64,000 nt of DNA from Xenophilus sp. E41 (GCF_003671765.1 NZ_QPIB01000011.1:136984-200983); one strand, 5' to 3'; positions 19,201 to 29,892 are shown, counted from the stretch's first letter. The notes: generated from the letters alone by a model not told the origin. A program made the numbers and translations.

Positions 19201-20162
19201 CCACCCTGGGCCCGGCGCCGATCAACGAACAGGTCATCCACTTCGTCAACAAGAAGATGCCCGGCGGCCTGCCCAAGAAGACGGCGCGTGCGCTGCTGGA
19301 CATCGAGGATGCGGAGTACGTGCCGATCATCCGCAACCCGACGGCGACCACCTCCGAGACCGAGGCGGTCTTCTACTTCCCGGGATGCGGGTCGGAACGC
19401 CTGTTCTCGCAGGTCGGCCTGGCGACGCAGGCGATGCTGTGGCACGCCGGCGTGCAGACCGTGCTGCCGCCCGGCTACCTGTGCTGCGGCTACCCGCAGC
19501 GCGGCTCGGGCCAGTTCGACAAGGCCGAGAAGATGATCACCGACAACCGGGTGCTCTTCCACCGCGTTGCCAACACGCTGAACTACCTCGACATCAAGAC
19601 GGTGGTGGTGAGCTGCGGCACCTGCTACGACCAGCTGCAGGGCTACCAGTTCGACAAGATCTTCCCCGGCTGCCGGATCATCGACATCCACGAGTACCTG
19701 CTGGAAAAGGGCGTGAAGCTCGAGGCCAACGCCTCGGCCTACCTGTACCACGACCCCTGCCACACGCCGATGAAACTGCAGGACCCGATGAAGACCGTGA
19801 AGTCGCTGGTCGGCGAGCAGGTGCTCAAGAGCGACCGCTGCTGCGGTGAATCCGGCACGCTGGGCGTCTCGCGGCCCGACATCTCGACGCAGATCCGCTT
19901 CCGCAAGGAAGAGGAACTGAAGAAGGGCGAGGCCGCCCTGCGCGCGAAGGCGGGCCTGGGCGAGAAGGAGAACGTGAAGATCCTCACCAGCTGCCCGAGC
20001 TGCCTGCAGGGCCTCTCCCGTTACGGCAACGACCTCAACAACGGCCTGCTCGAGGCCGACTACATCGTGGTCGAGATGGCACGGCAGATCCTCGGCGAGG
20101 ACTGGATGCCGAAGTACGTCGCAGCCGCCAACCAGGGCGGCATCGAGCGGGTGCTGGTATGA
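16293..20162 (+). CDS. DUF3683 FAD-binding/Fe-S oxidoreductase
   Basis: A 1289-residue multidomain redox protein. The N-terminal DUF3683 region ([20 protein letters not shown]) is followed by an FAD-binding type-4 domain ([14 protein letters not shown] near 208-221), an FAD oxidase C-terminal domain with [14 protein letters not shown], two ferredoxin-like [4Fe-4S] motifs ([11 protein letters not shown] near 820 and [11 protein letters not shown] near 880) and two CCG domains (FPGCG...CCGYPQ near 1030-1070; DPCHTP...CCGESG near 1155-1190). It resembles D-lactate/glycolate dehydrogenase GlcD fused to a GlcF-like subunit. Probably a membrane-peripheral 2-hydroxyacid dehydrogenase feeding quinone; substrate unproven. 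Followed closely by the HIT and ubiquinone genes. Confidence 0.92.
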   Translation: MNAPTALNALLSQAAEPARLREIPYNYTSFSDREIVIRLLGSRGWQLLQSLREERRTGRSARMLYEVLGDIWVVQRNPYLIDDLLDNPRRRGQLVDALKHRLAEVQKRRTPQDDAQRDALVGELCTLAQQAIAQFDRSFDEIAGLRRQARKVLGRLTAKDNIKFDGLSRVAHVTDATDWRVEYPFVVLTPDTEAEMARLVAGCFELGLTIIPRGGGTGYTGGAIPLTWKSAVINTEKLEAMTEVELRALPGVEGKVPTIWTEAGVVTQRVADAAERAGYVFAVDPTSAEASCVGGNVAMNAGGKKAVLWGTALDNLASWRMVTPQAEWLEVTRIGHNLGKIHDAESAVFELQYFAADGKTPLRTERLEIAGKTFRKEGLGKDVTDKFLSGLPGIQKEGCDGLITSCRWVVHRMPAHTRTVCLEFFGNAKDAVPSIVEIKDFMFAEQKRSGVLLAGLEHLDDRYLKAVGYATKSKKHGGGLPKMVLFGDIAGDDADAVARVTSEVVRIANSRSGEGFIAISPEARKKFWLDRKRTAAISRHTNAFKINEDVVIPLPRMAEYTDGIERINIELSLRNKIALAGELEAFLARGNLPLGKTDDAHEIPTAELLEGRVQQAIALVREVRARWMSWLGDVEALFPQLQDHSLRASWKTELKAPLAQIFSGAEFAPILAECNAIHQRVLKGRVWVALHMHAGDGNVHTNIPVNSDNYEMLQTAHEAVERIMKLARSLDGVISGEHGIGITKLEFLTDEELAPFAQYKRQVDPEGRFNRGKLLRDGSHALEADLTSAYTPSFGLMGHESLIMQQSDIGAIADSVKDCLRCGKCKPVCATHVPRANLLYSPRNKILATSLLVEAFLYEEQTRRGVSIKHWEEFEDVADHCTVCHKCLTPCPVKIDFGDVSMNMRNLLRKMGQKSFRPGNAAAMFFLNATNPTTIKAVRTGMVEVGFKAQRLANDFFRLPAKKQTAHPPATLGPAPINEQVIHFVNKKMPGGLPKKTARALLDIEDAEYVPIIRNPTATTSETEAVFYFPGCGSERLFSQVGLATQAMLWHAGVQTVLPPGYLCCGYPQRGSGQFDKAEKMITDNRVLFHRVANTLNYLDIKTVVVSCGTCYDQLQGYQFDKIFPGCRIIDIHEYLLEKGVKLEANASAYLYHDPCHTPMKLQDPMKTVKSLVGEQVLKSDRCCGESGTLGVSRPDISTQIRFRKEEELKKGEAALRAKAGLGEKENVKILTSCPSCLQGLSRYGNDLNNGLLEADYIVVEMARQILGEDWMPKYVAAANQGGIERVLV

Positions 20163-20220
20163 GCCCTCGCCCGGCCGTTCCGAAGAGGGCTCGCACCGCA
20201 GGCGAAGCCGAAGGTTCCCA

Positions 20221-20691
20221 ATGAGCAACGCCGCGTTCACCCCACCCGCGGGGCCAGTGGCCGGCTGTGCGCTGTGCGAGGCGGCCGGTGGCCGGGTGCT
20301 GTTCGAGAACGCCTCGCTGCGCGTGATCCACGCCCAGGAGGCCGGCTTTCCGGCCTTCTACCGCGTCGTCTGGCGTGCGCATGCGCGCGAGTTCACCGAC
20401 CTGTCGCGCGCCGAGCGCGTGCATTGCCTGGACGCCGTGGCGGCGGTCGAGTCGGCGCTGCGGGCCCACCTCGCGCCTACCAAGGTCAATGTCGCGACCC
20501 TGGGCAACGCGGTGCCGCACCTGCACTGGCACGTGATCGCGCGCTTCGACTGGGACAGCCACTTCCCGTCGCCCGTGTGGGCCGGCGCATCGCGCGAGGC
20601 GCCGGCCGACCGGCTCTCGGCCGTCGAAGCCCGGCTGCCGGCGCTGGAGCGCGAACTGCTCGCGCAACTCGGCGCGCTGCCCTCCACCTGA
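20221..20691 (+). CDS. HIT-family nucleotide hydrolase/transferase
   Basis: 156 residues. The histidine triad is HLHWHVIARF with His at 100, 102 and 104, the last being the usual nucleophile region, and CALCE near residues 16-20 resembles the N-terminal zinc-type pair of some HIT proteins. Likely hydrolyses a nucleotide conjugate; substrate unknown. Lies between the DUF3683 oxidoreductase and DUF971 gene, with short gaps on both sides that suggest one transcript. Confidence 0.9.
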   Translation: MSNAAFTPPAGPVAGCALCEAAGGRVLFENASLRVIHAQEAGFPAFYRVVWRAHAREFTDLSRAERVHCLDAVAAVESALRAHLAPTKVNVATLGNAVPHLHWHVIARFDWDSHFPSPVWAGASREAPADRLSAVEARLPALERELLAQLGALPST

Positions 20692-20719
20692 TCCATCCTT
20701 CAAGGCACCGACTTCCACC

Positions 20720-21130
20720 ATGGCAGGCCTCCAAGCCGGCGCACCGACGCCCACCGCACTCACCCTCCACGGCCAGTCGCGCGTGCTGGAGATCGCGTTC
20801 TCCGACGGCGCGAGCTTCCGCCTCCCCTTCGAGCTGATGCGCGTGTGCTCGCCCTCGGCCGAGGTGCAGGGCCACGGGCCCGGCCAGGAGACCCTGCAGA
20901 CCGGCAAGCGCGAGGTCGACGTGGTCGACCTGCAGCCGGTGGGCCACTACGCGGTGCAGCCCACCTTCAGCGACGGCCATGCGAGCGGCATCTACTCGTG
21001 GGCGCTGCTGTACGAGCTGGGCAGCCGGCAGGACGAACTCTGGGCCGACTACCTGCGCCGCCTGGCCGAAGCGGGCGTGGACCGCGACGCGCCCATGCCG
21101 GCACGCAGCGGCCATGGCTGCAGCCACTGA
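20720..21130 (+). CDS. DUF971 domain protein (GBBH-like N-terminal domain)
   Basis: 136 residues. The domain (LTLHGQSRVLEIAFSDGASFRLPFELMRV, then YAVQPTFSDGHASGIYSW) is shared with the N-terminal zinc-binding part of gamma-butyrobetaine hydroxylases but stands alone here. In Burkholderiales it regularly precedes ubiE, as here, and some homologues are linked to Fe-S assembly or Mrp-type proteins. Its role is not established by the sequence. Confidence 0.9.
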   Translation: MAGLQAGAPTPTALTLHGQSRVLEIAFSDGASFRLPFELMRVCSPSAEVQGHGPGQETLQTGKREVDVVDLQPVGHYAVQPTFSDGHASGIYSWALLYELGSRQDELWADYLRRLAEAGVDRDAPMPARSGHGCSH

Positions 21131-21156
21131 GCGCCGTCCGGGCGTGCCAGCCGACT

Positions 21157-21217
21157 GCTATGAAATCGATAGCTGCTGGTGCCCGTCTAGCGGGCGCCGC
21201 AGGCCGATTCGGCTCGA
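21157..21217 (+). repeat. Intergenic repeat family A copy
   Basis: gctatgaaatcgatagctgctggtgcccgtctagcgggcgccgcaggccgattcggct: a gctat...atagc hairpin, then a gcccg...cgggc hairpin, then the ggccgattcggct tail that is also present in the 50499-50562 copy. Lies in the DUF971-ubiE gap. Confidence 0.8.
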
Positions 21218-21301
21218 AGAACAACACTCGTGCAATGACCGCCGCGTCGGCAAGGTCGTCCACCTTGCAGTCCCGGCTTCCGACCTAACATTCCCATCGC
21301 C

Positions 21302-22033
21302 ATGAGCACCACCCACTTCGGTTTCGAATCCGTCGACGAGAACGACAAGGCGCGCCGCGTGCGCGGTGTGTTCGACTCCGTCGCCTCGCGCTACGACGTG
21401 ATGAACGACCTCATGTCGATGGGCCTGCACCGCGCGTGGAAGGCCTACACCGTCATGGTCGCCAATGTGCGCGAAGGCTCGAAGGTGCTCGACATCGCGG
21501 GCGGCACCGGCGACCTGGCGCTGGCCTTCGCGAAGAAGGTCGGCGCCACCGGCGAGGTGGTGCACACCGACATCAACGAGGCGATGCTGCGCACCGGGCG
21601 CGACCGGCTGCTCGACGCCGGCGTGGTGCTGCCCACGATGGTGTGCGACGCCGAGAAGCTGCCCTTTCCCGACAACCATTTCGACGTCGTGGCGGTGGCC
21701 TTCGGCCTGCGCAACATGACGCACAAGGACGCGGCGATCAGGGAGATGAACCGCGTGCTCAAGCCGCGCGGCAAGCTGCTGGTGCTGGAGTTCTCGCAGG
21801 TGGCGCAGCCGCTGCGCAAGGCCTACGACTGGTATTCGTTCAAGGTGCTGCCGCGCCTGGGCAAGATGGTGGCGGGCGATGCCGACAGCTACCGCTATCT
21901 GGCCGAATCGATCCGGATGCATCCCGGCCAGGACGAGCTCAAGACCCTCATGAAGGAGGGCGGTTTTGGACATGTGGACTATCACAACATGACTGGCGGT
22001 GTCGTGGCCCTGCATGTTGGAATCAAGTGCTGA
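21302..22033 (+). CDS. ubiE: Demethylmenaquinone/ubiquinone C-methyltransferase
   Basis: 243 residues, SAM-dependent C-methylation in ubiquinone (and menaquinone) synthesis. Starts [47 protein letters not shown] in substance, the family N-terminus. Motif I is [16 protein letters not shown] and the signature [22 protein letters not shown] follows. Length equals E. coli UbiE (251) within a few residues. First of the ubiE-Tim44-ubiJ-ubiB run. Confidence 0.97.
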   Translation: MSTTHFGFESVDENDKARRVRGVFDSVASRYDVMNDLMSMGLHRAWKAYTVMVANVREGSKVLDIAGGTGDLALAFAKKVGATGEVVHTDINEAMLRTGRDRLLDAGVVLPTMVCDAEKLPFPDNHFDVVAVAFGLRNMTHKDAAIREMNRVLKPRGKLLVLEFSQVAQPLRKAYDWYSFKVLPRLGKMVAGDADSYRYLAESIRMHPGQDELKTLMKEGGFGHVDYHNMTGGVVALHVGIKC

Positions 22034-22050
22034 ACAGGACCACCCCAGTC

Positions 22051-22128
22051 TGCGCGCACTGCGTGTCGCTCCGCCAACCCCTCAAGGGGCGCCGGCTGCG
22101 GCCTGGCAAAGCCAGTTCCGCGCGGGCC
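22051..22128 (+). repeat. Intergenic repeat family B copy
   Basis: actgcgtgtcgctccgcc, a cccctcaagggg hairpin, then gcggcctggcaaagccagttccgcg. The tail gcggcctggcaaagcc-gttccgcg recurs at 49521-49601 and, inverted, at 62517-62600. Lies between ubiE and the Tim44-like gene; the 193-bp gap has no gene. Confidence 0.75.
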
Positions 22129-22226
22129 CCGCATGGCCTGCTCCGCGGCCTTGCGAATCGTGCGATGCAGGCATCGCTGTACGGTGGTGAAGAGTTTGAA
22201 TTGAAGACGTTCGAGGAGACGTGACG

Positions 22227-23234
22227 ATGAAAAGAAATCTTTGGGCCGTGTTGCTCGTGTGTGCCTCGGTGGCATTCGTGAGCCTGGATGCCGATGCCAA
22301 GCGCATGGGCGGTGGCAAGTCCTTCGGCCGCCAGTCGAACAACGTGACGCAGCGCGAGGCGACGCCGCCGGCCGCACCCGGCGCGCCGACGCAGAACGCG
22401 ACCAACAGCGCCGCCGCGGCCAAGCCCGCGACGGCCGCGCCCGGTGCTCAGGCGCCGCGCCGGCCCTGGGCCGGCATCCTCGGCGGCCTGGCCGCCGGTC
22501 TCGGCCTGGCCTGGCTCGCCAACTCGCTGGGCCTGGGCGCCGGCTTCGCCAACATCCTGCTGATCGGCCTGCTGGTGCTGGCCGCCGTCATGGTCTGGCG
22601 CATGCTGAGCAACCGCGGCCGTCAGTCGCAGTCTGGCAACCTGGCCTTCCAGGGCGTGGGCGGCGCAGCGGATGCGCGCGCACCGGCCCAGTACAGCCCC
22701 AACAACGTCGGCAACGACGCGTCGGCCCGTCCGTGGGAGCGCAACACCGCCGCCTTCGACGGCAGCGCGCCGGCGGCCACCGGCCACTCCGCACTGGGTG
22801 GCACGGGCGTGTCGATCGGCTCCGCGCTGTCGGGTGCGCAGGGCTGGGGCGTGCCCCAGGGCTTCGACGTCGACGGCTTCCTCACCGCCGCCAAGCGCAA
22901 CTTCGTGACGCTGCAGGACGCCTGGGACCGCGCCGACATCGGCACCCTGCGTTCGATGATGACCGACGGCATGGTCGAAGAGATCCGCTCGCAGCTGGGC
23001 GAGCGCGAACGCTCCTCCGGCGGCCAGCCCAACAAGACCGAGGTGGTCATGCTCGACGCCAAGCTGCTGGGCATCGAGGAGCTGCCCGACGCCTACCTGG
23101 CGAGCGTGGAGTTCTCCGGCATGATCCGCGAGGACGCCTCGGCCGGCCCGGCGCCCTTCCGCGAGGTGTGGAACATGAGCAAGCCGACCCATGGCGGCGG
23201 CTGGCTGGTGGCGGGCGTCCAGGCACTGCAATAA
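22227..23234 (+). CDS. Tim44-like domain membrane protein
   Basis: 335 residues from the ATG at 22227, with AGGAG at 22214-22218; a GTG six bases upstream is possible. A signal/anchor segment ends near VSLDADAKRMGGGKSFGRQS, typical of bacterial Tim44-like proteins. A disordered Pro/Ala stretch, two close membrane segments (WAGILGGLAAGLGLAWLANSLG and ANILLIGLLVLAAVMVWRML in substance) and a C-terminal Tim44-like domain (FLTAAKRNFVTLQDAWDRAD) follow. Conserved with ubiE and ubiB in this order; role probably in envelope organisation or the ubiquinone assembly, not proven. Confidence 0.88.
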   Translation: MKRNLWAVLLVCASVAFVSLDADAKRMGGGKSFGRQSNNVTQREATPPAAPGAPTQNATNSAAAAKPATAAPGAQAPRRPWAGILGGLAAGLGLAWLANSLGLGAGFANILLIGLLVLAAVMVWRMLSNRGRQSQSGNLAFQGVGGAADARAPAQYSPNNVGNDASARPWERNTAAFDGSAPAATGHSALGGTGVSIGSALSGAQGWGVPQGFDVDGFLTAAKRNFVTLQDAWDRADIGTLRSMMTDGMVEEIRSQLGERERSSGGQPNKTEVVMLDAKLLGIEELPDAYLASVEFSGMIREDASAGPAPFREVWNMSKPTHGGGWLVAGVQALQ

Positions 23235-23292
23235 GCCTGGCGCGTCGCTGAACGGGTGCCGCCTCGGCGGTGCCAAGCCGGATAATGGGGAC

Positions 23293-23853
23293 ATGGCCAC
23301 ACCATCGTCCCCATTCGCTTTTCTGGAAGAGTTCGCCGCCCGCATCGGCGAGCGCCTGCAGCCGCCGGCCTGGGCCATCCACGAGGTGCAGCACCGCGCG
23401 GTGCTGTTCATCAACCATGTGCTGCAGCAGGAGCCCGAGGCGCAGGACCGCCTGGCCCGCCAGCAGGGCCGCGTGGTGCTGGTGCAGTGGCGCAAGATCC
23501 AGGTGCGCGTGGTCGCCACGCCGGCCGGGCTGCTCGACCTGGCGCCCGAGACCGCCCTTCCCGACCTCACCCTGACCGTCACCGAAGCCTCGCCGCTGGC
23601 GCTTGCCGGCGCCACGCTGCGCGGCGACAAGCCCGCCGTGCAGATCGAAGGCGACGTGCAGCTCGCGGCCGAGATCAACTGGCTGGTCGACCACGTCCGC
23701 TGGGACGTCGAGGACGACCTGGCGCGGCTCATCGGCGATGCGCCGGCGCATGCCATCGGCACCGCGGCGCGCCGCGTGACCGGCGCGCTGCGCGAGTTCA
23801 TCGACAAGGCGGCGAAGCCGCGGTCGGACCGCCCGAAGAGCAGCGCCGAATGA
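23293..23853 (+). CDS. ubiJ: SCP2-domain ubiquinone biosynthesis accessory factor
   Basis: 186 residues from the ATG at 23293. SCP2 sterol-carrier-like lipid-binding domain ([42 protein letters not shown]). In E. coli UbiJ binds ubiquinone intermediates in the soluble Ubi metabolon together with UbiK. The gene overlaps ubiB by four bases (ATGA) and lies in the standard ubiE...ubiJ-ubiB order, which supports the assignment despite low family conservation. Confidence 0.88.
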   Translation: MATPSSPFAFLEEFAARIGERLQPPAWAIHEVQHRAVLFINHVLQQEPEAQDRLARQQGRVVLVQWRKIQVRVVATPAGLLDLAPETALPDLTLTVTEASPLALAGATLRGDKPAVQIEGDVQLAAEINWLVDHVRWDVEDDLARLIGDAPAHAIGTAARRVTGALREFIDKAAKPRSDRPKSSAE

Positions 23854-25415
23854 CGCGCTTCACGCGCGGCATCTTCATCGTCTGGGTCGCGCTGCGCTAC
23901 GGCCTGGACGAGCTCGTCCTCACCAGCTTCCAGAAGCCCTGGCTGCGCGTGCTGGCGAGCGTGGTCTCGGTCGGCCGCAACCTCGATGCGCCGCGCGGCC
24001 AGCGGCTGCGCGAGGCCCTCGAGCGGCTCGGGCCGATCTTCGTCAAGTTCGGCCAGGTGCTCTCCACGCGCCGCGACCTGCTGCCGCCCGACATCGCCGA
24101 CGAACTGGCGTGGCTGCAGGACCGGGTGCCGCCCTTCGATTCGGCGATCGCCATCGCCACCATCGAGCGCGCCTTCAAGCGGCCGGTGGGCGAGCTCTTC
24201 GAGCAGTTCGATGCCACGCCGGTGGCGAGCGCCTCGATCGCGCAGGTGCACTTCGCCACGCTGCGCGACCCGCACGGCGGCGTCCGCGAGGTGGCCGTCA
24301 AGGTGCTGCGCCCCGGCATGCGCGGCGTGATCGACAAGGACCTGGCGCTCATGGCCATGATGGCCGGCTGGGTCGAGCGCGCATCGGCCGACGGCAAGCG
24401 CCTCAAGCCCCGGCAGGTGGTGGCCGAGTTCGACAAGTACCTGCACGACGAGCTCGACCTGGTGCGCGAGGCCGCCAACGCCGCCCAGCTGCGCCGCAAC
24501 ATGGCCTCGCTGGACATGCTGCTGATCCCCGAGATGTTCTGGGACCTCTGCCACGAGGAGGTCATCGTGATGGAGCGCATGCACGGCGTGCCCATCGCCC
24601 AGCTGGACCGCCTGCGGGCGGCCGGCGTCGACATCCCCAAGCTGGCGCGCGACGGCGTCACCATCTTCTTCACCCAGGTGTTCCGCGACGGCTTCTTCCA
24701 TGCCGACATGCACCCCGGGAACATCCAGGTGAGCCTGGCGCCCGAGACCTTCGGGCGCTACATCTCGCTGGACTTCGGCATCGTCGGCACGCTGACCGAG
24801 TCCGACAAGGAATACCTGGCGCAGAACTTCGCCGCCTTCTTCCGCCGCGACTACAAGCGCGTGGCCGAGCTCCACCTGGAAAGCGGCTGGGTGCCCGAGG
24901 GCACCCGCGTGGACGAGCTGGAGGCGGCCATCCGCACCGTGTGCGAGCCGTACTTCGACCGGCCGCTGAAGGAAATCTCGCTGGGGATGGTGCTGATGCG
25001 CCTGTTCCAGACCTCGCGCCGCTTCCACGTCGAGATCCAGCCCCAGCTGGTGCTGCTGCAGAAGACGCTGCTGAACATCGAGGGCCTGGGCCGCCAGCTC
25101 GACCCGGAGCTGGACCTGTGGCACACGGCCAAGCCCTTCCTGGAGAAGTGGATGGCCGACCAGATCGGCCCGCGCAAGCTGTGGGAGCAGCTGCGCGCCG
25201 AGGCGCCGCGCTACGCCAAGCTGCTGCCCCAGCTGCCGCGTCTGCTGCACGACTACCTGGAGCACCGGCCCGCCGACCACCGCCGCGAACTGCTCGAACT
25301 GCTGGCGGCGCAGAAGCGCACCAACCGCCTGCTGCAGGGCATCATCTACGCTGGCATAGGTTTTGTATTGGGCTTGATCCTGATCCAGGTGCTGCTGCGC
25401 GTGGCCCTGTTCTGA
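23850..25415 (+). CDS. ubiB: Ubiquinone biosynthesis ABC1/COQ8-type kinase-like protein
   Basis: 521 residues, the family length (E. coli 546). Atypical protein-kinase fold: the KxGQ-type motif is [16 protein letters not shown], followed by the Ala-rich loop [11 protein letters not shown], the HADMHPGN catalytic loop and LDFGIVGTL as the DFG-like metal site. One C-terminal membrane anchor ([12 protein letters not shown]). It supports ubiquinone synthesis by an ATPase activity on the membrane. Translationally coupled to ubiJ by ATGA. Confidence 0.97.
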   Translation: MTRFTRGIFIVWVALRYGLDELVLTSFQKPWLRVLASVVSVGRNLDAPRGQRLREALERLGPIFVKFGQVLSTRRDLLPPDIADELAWLQDRVPPFDSAIAIATIERAFKRPVGELFEQFDATPVASASIAQVHFATLRDPHGGVREVAVKVLRPGMRGVIDKDLALMAMMAGWVERASADGKRLKPRQVVAEFDKYLHDELDLVREAANAAQLRRNMASLDMLLIPEMFWDLCHEEVIVMERMHGVPIAQLDRLRAAGVDIPKLARDGVTIFFTQVFRDGFFHADMHPGNIQVSLAPETFGRYISLDFGIVGTLTESDKEYLAQNFAAFFRRDYKRVAELHLESGWVPEGTRVDELEAAIRTVCEPYFDRPLKEISLGMVLMRLFQTSRRFHVEIQPQLVLLQKTLLNIEGLGRQLDPELDLWHTAKPFLEKWMADQIGPRKLWEQLRAEAPRYAKLLPQLPRLLHDYLEHRPADHRRELLELLAAQKRTNRLLQGIIYAGIGFVLGLILIQVLLRVALF

Positions 25416-25470
25416 GCCTTCTTCTTCCGTCTTTCGTCCCGTCCCCGCACGTCCCGAGGAGAACACTGCC

Positions 25471-26919
25471 GTGCTGCTGACCCTGGTCATCGTCTACCTG
25501 CTCGTCACGATCGCCATCGGCCTGTGGGCCGCCAAGCGGGTCAAGAACACGACGGACTTCGCGATCGCCGGCCGCCACCTGCCGCTGTACATGATCGTCA
25601 CCACCACCTTCGCGACCTGGTTCGGGTCCGAAACGGTGCTGGGCATCCCGGCCAAGTTCATCGAGGGCGGCCTGAACGGCGTGGTCGAAGACCCCTTCGG
25701 CGCCGGCACCTGCCTGATCCTGGTGGGCCTGTTCTTCGCCGGCAAGCTCTACCGCATGACGCTGCTGACCATCAGCGACTACTACCGCGAGCGCTACGGC
25801 CGCGCCGTGGAAGTCATGTGCTCGCTGATCATCATGCTCAGCTACCTGGGCTGGGTGTCGGCGCAGGTCACGGCGCTGGGGCTGGTGTTCAACCTGCTCT
25901 CGGGCGGGGTGGTGAGCATCCCGGTGGGCATGGTGATCGGCGTGGTCTCTATCCTGGCCTACACGCTCTTCGGCGGCATGTGGTCGGTGGCGGTGACCGA
26001 CTTCATCCAGATGATCATCCTGGTGCTGGGCCTGGCGGTGATCGCCATGTTCGCCGGCAACATGGCCGGCGGCGCCGACAAGGTGATCGACCTGGCCATG
26101 AGCAAGGATCTCTTCAAGTTCTGGCCCGAGCCCACCTGGCACGACATCGTCTTCTTCTTCGCCGCCGCCATCACGATGATGCTGGGCTCCATCCCGCAGC
26201 AGGACGTGTTCCAGCGTGTGATGTCGGCCAACAGCGTCAAGGCGGCCACGCGCGGCCCGGTCATCGGCGGCGCCGCCTACATCCTCTTCGCTGCGGTGCC
26301 CATGTTCCTGGTGGCCAGCGCGCTGATCATCATGCCGGAGCAGACGGCCACGCTGCTCAAGGAAGATCCGCAGAAGGTGCTGCCCACCCTGGTGCTGGAG
26401 AAGATGCCCTTCGTCATGCAGGTGCTGTTCTTCGGTGCGCTGCTGTCGGCCATCAAGTCCACCGCCTCGGCCACGCTGCTGGCGCCCAGCGTGACCTTCA
26501 CCGAGAACATCTGGCGCCAGTTCCGGCCCGCCGGCAGCGACCGCGAGAACCTGCGCACCATGCGCATCACGGTGCTGCTCTTCAGCGCCGCGGTGCTGGC
26601 CTACGCCATCCGCATGCAGGGCACCTCGATCTACGAGCTGGTGTCGGGGGCCTACCAGGTGCCGCTGGTCGGCGCCTTCGTGCCGCTGGTCTTCGGCCTG
26701 TACTGGAACCGGGGCACCACCCAGGGGGCGATCGCGGCCGTGGTGCTGGGCATCGGCGTGTGGCTGCTGGGCCTGGCCATGCCCTGGGGCGCCGTGTTCC
26801 CGGCCCAGCTCGCCGGTGTGCTGGCCTCGATGGCCGGCATGGTGGTGGGCTCGCTGGCGCCGCAGTGGCTGGCCAACGTGCGCACGCCGCACCGCCCTCT
26901 GGCCACGGAGCCCGCCTGA
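25471..26919 (+). CDS. Sodium:solute symporter family transporter
   Basis: 482 residues starting with GTG at 25471, preceded by gaggagaa. About thirteen membrane segments of the SSS fold; FAIAGRHLPLYMIVTTTFATWFGSETVLG carries the unwound first helix that contacts sodium, and the QQDVFQRVMSAN element is typical of the family. Substrate not deducible (proline, pantothenate or carboxylate types share these features). Follows ubiB by 55 bp but is functionally unrelated. Confidence 0.9.
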   Translation: MLLTLVIVYLLVTIAIGLWAAKRVKNTTDFAIAGRHLPLYMIVTTTFATWFGSETVLGIPAKFIEGGLNGVVEDPFGAGTCLILVGLFFAGKLYRMTLLTISDYYRERYGRAVEVMCSLIIMLSYLGWVSAQVTALGLVFNLLSGGVVSIPVGMVIGVVSILAYTLFGGMWSVAVTDFIQMIILVLGLAVIAMFAGNMAGGADKVIDLAMSKDLFKFWPEPTWHDIVFFFAAAITMMLGSIPQQDVFQRVMSANSVKAATRGPVIGGAAYILFAAVPMFLVASALIIMPEQTATLLKEDPQKVLPTLVLEKMPFVMQVLFFGALLSAIKSTASATLLAPSVTFTENIWRQFRPAGSDRENLRTMRITVLLFSAAVLAYAIRMQGTSIYELVSGAYQVPLVGAFVPLVFGLYWNRGTTQGAIAAVVLGIGVWLLGLAMPWGAVFPAQLAGVLASMAGMVVGSLAPQWLANVRTPHRPLATEPA

Positions 26920-27044
26920 GCGGGCAGGCCGGCCCGCTCGAGCGGGCATCGGCAGAGGGGCGCCAGCCTATAATCGAGGGCTTTGCAAGCGGCCGCCGGC
27001 GGCTTGCGCGTTTGCGTTTCAAACCCCTCCCATTCCCGGATCCG

Positions 27045-27374
27045 ATGCCCATCTACGCCTACAAGTGCAGCGCCTGCGGCTTTGCCAAGGACGTGCTGCA
27101 GAAGATCTCCGACGCGCCGCTCACGGTCTGCCCGCACTGCGGCGCCGAATCGTTCAGCAAGCAGGTCACCGCCGCCGGCTTCCAGCTCAAGGGCTCGGGC
27201 TGGTACGTGACCGACTTCCGCGACAACGGTGCCAAGAAAGGCGGTGGCGACGGCAAGCCCGCCGACAGCGGCGCCAGCGCTCCTGCGGCCGCCCCCGCGC
27301 CGGCCGCCGCGTCGCCCGCACCCGCGGCGCCCGCGCCCGCGCCGGCGGCATCCCCCGCTGCCAAGAGCGACTGA
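27045..27374 (+). CDS. FmdB-family zinc ribbon protein
   Basis: 109 residues. Two CxxC pairs (Cys 8/11 and Cys 29/32) form a single zinc ribbon starting MPIYAYKCSACG, the family signature, with KQVTAAGFQLKGSGWYVTDF after it. The C-terminal third is a low-complexity Ala/Pro tail, common in betaproteobacterial members. Function unknown; possibly nucleic acid or regulatory. A tataat at 26969-26974 may be the -10 box. Precedes DUF502 and aspS as in most Burkholderiales. Confidence 0.93.
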   Translation: MPIYAYKCSACGFAKDVLQKISDAPLTVCPHCGAESFSKQVTAAGFQLKGSGWYVTDFRDNGAKKGGGDGKPADSGASAPAAAPAPAAASPAPAAPAPAPAASPAAKSD

Positions 27375-27389
27375 ACGGTCCCGCCTCCC

Positions 27390-28028
27390 ATGCTCGCGCT
27401 GCGCAAATGGCTGCTGTCCGGCCTCCTGGTCATCGTGCCCCTGGTGGTCACGCTGGCCGTGCTCAACTGGATCGTGGGCACGCTGGACCAGACGCTGTGG
27501 CTGCTGCCCGAGCAGTGGCAGGCCTGGCTGTCCGACCACAAGATCCGTGGCCTGGGCGTGCTGTTCACGCTGGCCATCCTGCTGGTGGTCGGCGCGGTGG
27601 CCAGCAACTTCGTCGGCAAGCGCCTGCTGAGCTGGGGCGATGCCCTGGTGCGCCGCATCCCCGTGGTGCGCTCCATCTACTCCAGCGTCAAGCAGGTCTC
27701 CGACACGCTGTTCTCGGAAAGCGGCAATGCCTTCCGCACCGCGGTGCTGATCCAGTGGCCGCATGAGGGCATGTGGACCATCGCCTTCGTCACCGGCGCG
27801 CCCGGCGGCGACGTGGTCAACCACCTGCAGGGCGACTACCTCGGGGTCTACGTGCCGACCACGCCCAACCCGACGGGCGGCTACTTCGTGATGCTCAAGC
27901 GCAGCGACTGCATCGAGCTGAAGATGAGCGTGGACGAGGCGCTCAAGTACATCGTGTCGATGGGCGTCGTCGTGCCCGGCGGCCCGGGCAGCCTGCCCAC
28001 GCGGCCGGCACCGCTCGCCAACTCCTAA
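27390..28028 (+). CDS. DUF502 family membrane protein
   Basis: 212 residues with two N-terminal membrane segments ([22 protein letters not shown] and [22 protein letters not shown] in substance) and a soluble domain containing [19 protein letters not shown] and the [34 protein letters not shown] end. Widespread and uncharacterised; conserved directly upstream of aspS in Burkholderiales, as here (43 bp). Confidence 0.92.
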   Translation: MLALRKWLLSGLLVIVPLVVTLAVLNWIVGTLDQTLWLLPEQWQAWLSDHKIRGLGVLFTLAILLVVGAVASNFVGKRLLSWGDALVRRIPVVRSIYSSVKQVSDTLFSESGNAFRTAVLIQWPHEGMWTIAFVTGAPGGDVVNHLQGDYLGVYVPTTPNPTGGYFVMLKRSDCIELKMSVDEALKYIVSMGVVVPGGPGSLPTRPAPLANS

Positions 28029-28071
28029 CTCCCAGCAATGCGCCCCGTGGTGGGCGCCGGAACCTTCAACC

Positions 28072-29874
28072 ATGGCCATGCGTTCTCACTACTGCGGTCT
28101 CGTGACCGAAGCCCTGATGGGCGAAACCGTCACCCTGTGCGGCTGGGTCAACCGCCGCCGCGACCATGGCGGCGTGATCTTCGTCGACCTGCGCGACCGC
28201 GAAGGCTACGTGCAGGTCGTGTGCGACCCCGACCGCGCCACCACCTTCGCCACCGCGGAGGGCCTGCGCAACGAGTTCTGCGTGCAGGTCAAGGGCGTCG
28301 TGCGCGCACGCCCCGAGGGCACCGTGAACGACCAGCTCAAGAGCGGCAAGATCGAGGTGCTGGCGCACGAGCTGAAGGTGCTCAACCCCTCGGTGACGCC
28401 GCCTTTCCTGCTCGACGACGACAACCTGAGCGAGACCACGCGCCTCACGCACCGCGTGCTCGACCTGCGCCGCCCCGTCATGCAGAAGAACCTGATGACG
28501 CGCTACAAGGTGACGATGGAGGTGCGCAAGTTCCTCGACGCCAACGGCTTCATCGACATCGAGACGCCGATGCTGGGCAAGTCGACGCCCGAAGGCGCAC
28601 GCGACTACCTGGTGCCCAGCCGCGTGCACGACGGCAGCTTCTTCGCACTGCCGCAGTCGCCGCAGCTGTTCAAGCAGCTCTTGATGGTGTCGGGCTTCGA
28701 CCGCTACTACCAGATCGTCAAGTGCTTCCGTGACGAGGACCTGCGGGCCGACCGCCAGCCCGAGTTCACGCAGATCGACATCGAGACCTCCTTCCTGTCG
28801 GAAGAGGAGATCCGCACGATGTTCGAGGGCATGATCCGCAAGGTCTTCCGCGCCGCGGCCGACATCGACCTGGGCGTGTTCCCGGTCATGACCTACGGCG
28901 ACGCGATGTTCAAGTACGGCTCCGACAAGCCGGACCTGCGCGTCAAGCTCGAGTTCACCGAGCTGACCGAGCTCATGAAGCGCGTGGAGTTCAAGGTCTT
29001 CTCGGGCGCTGCCAACATGGCCGGCGGCCGCGTCGTGGCGCTGCGTGTGCCGGGCGGCGGTGGCGAGGGTGGCCTCTCGCGCGGCGACATCGACGGCTAC
29101 ACCGAGTTCGTCAAGATCTACGGCGCCAAGGGCCTGGCCTACATCAAGGTCAACGACTGGTCGCAGGGCCGCGAGGGGCTGCAGAGCCCGATCGTGAAGA
29201 ACCTGGACGACAACGCCCTGGGCGAGATCATCGCCCGCACCGGCGCGCGCAACGGCGACATCATCTTCTTCGGCGCCGACAAGGCCAAGGTGGTCAACGA
29301 CGCCATCGGCGCGCTGCGCATCAAGATCGGCCACAGCGCCTTCGGCAAGAAGAACGGCCTGTTCGAGGACCGCTGGGCGCCCCTGTGGGTCATCGACTTC
29401 CCGATGTTCGAGTTCGACGAGGAAGGCCAGCGCTGGAGCGCCGTGCACCACCCGTTCACGAGCCCGAAGGACGGCCACGAGGACCTGATGGACACGGCAC
29501 CCGAGAAGTGCCTGGCCAAGGCCTACGACATGGTGCTCAACGGCATCGAGATGGGCGGCGGCTCGGTGCGTATCCATCGCGAGGAAGTGCAGAGCAAGGT
29601 GTTCCGCGCCCTGAAGATCAACGCCGAGGACGCGCAGGCCAAGTTCGGCTTCCTGCTCGACGCGCTGCAGTACGGCGCGCCCCCCCACGGCGGCATCGCC
29701 ATCGGCCTGGACCGCCTGGTCATGCTGATGACGGGTGCCGAGTCGATCCGCGACGTCATTGCCTTCCCCAAGACCCAGCGCGCGCAGGATCTGCTGACGC
29801 AGGCGCCGAGCCCGGTCGACGAGAAGCAACTGCGCGAGCTGCACATCAAGCTGCGCAACGTGCAGACGGCCTGA
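28072..29874 (+). CDS. aspS: Aspartyl-tRNA synthetase
   Basis: 600 residues, class II synthetase of the bacterial type. An N-terminal OB fold ([21 protein letters not shown]) is followed by motif 2 ([21 protein letters not shown]), the bacterial GAD insertion (~residues 300-410) and motif 3 ([15 protein letters not shown]). E. coli AspS is 590 residues. Whether it charges only tRNA-Asp or also tRNA-Asn cannot be decided from this window. A strong terminator follows. Confidence 0.98.
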   Translation: MAMRSHYCGLVTEALMGETVTLCGWVNRRRDHGGVIFVDLRDREGYVQVVCDPDRATTFATAEGLRNEFCVQVKGVVRARPEGTVNDQLKSGKIEVLAHELKVLNPSVTPPFLLDDDNLSETTRLTHRVLDLRRPVMQKNLMTRYKVTMEVRKFLDANGFIDIETPMLGKSTPEGARDYLVPSRVHDGSFFALPQSPQLFKQLLMVSGFDRYYQIVKCFRDEDLRADRQPEFTQIDIETSFLSEEEIRTMFEGMIRKVFRAAADIDLGVFPVMTYGDAMFKYGSDKPDLRVKLEFTELTELMKRVEFKVFSGAANMAGGRVVALRVPGGGGEGGLSRGDIDGYTEFVKIYGAKGLAYIKVNDWSQGREGLQSPIVKNLDDNALGEIIARTGARNGDIIFFGADKAKVVNDAIGALRIKIGHSAFGKKNGLFEDRWAPLWVIDFPMFEFDEEGQRWSAVHHPFTSPKDGHEDLMDTAPEKCLAKAYDMVLNGIEMGGGSVRIHREEVQSKVFRALKINAEDAQAKFGFLLDALQYGAPPHGGIAIGLDRLVMLMTGAESIRDVIAFPKTQRAQDLLTQAPSPVDEKQLRELHIKLRNVQTA

Positions 29875-29892
29875 GCGGCTGCACTCGGCATG

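Noticed and set aside
22023-25490. 1155-residue minus-strand frame opposite Tim44, ubiJ and ubiB
   Set aside because: Antisense of a conserved coding run; no recognisable domain.
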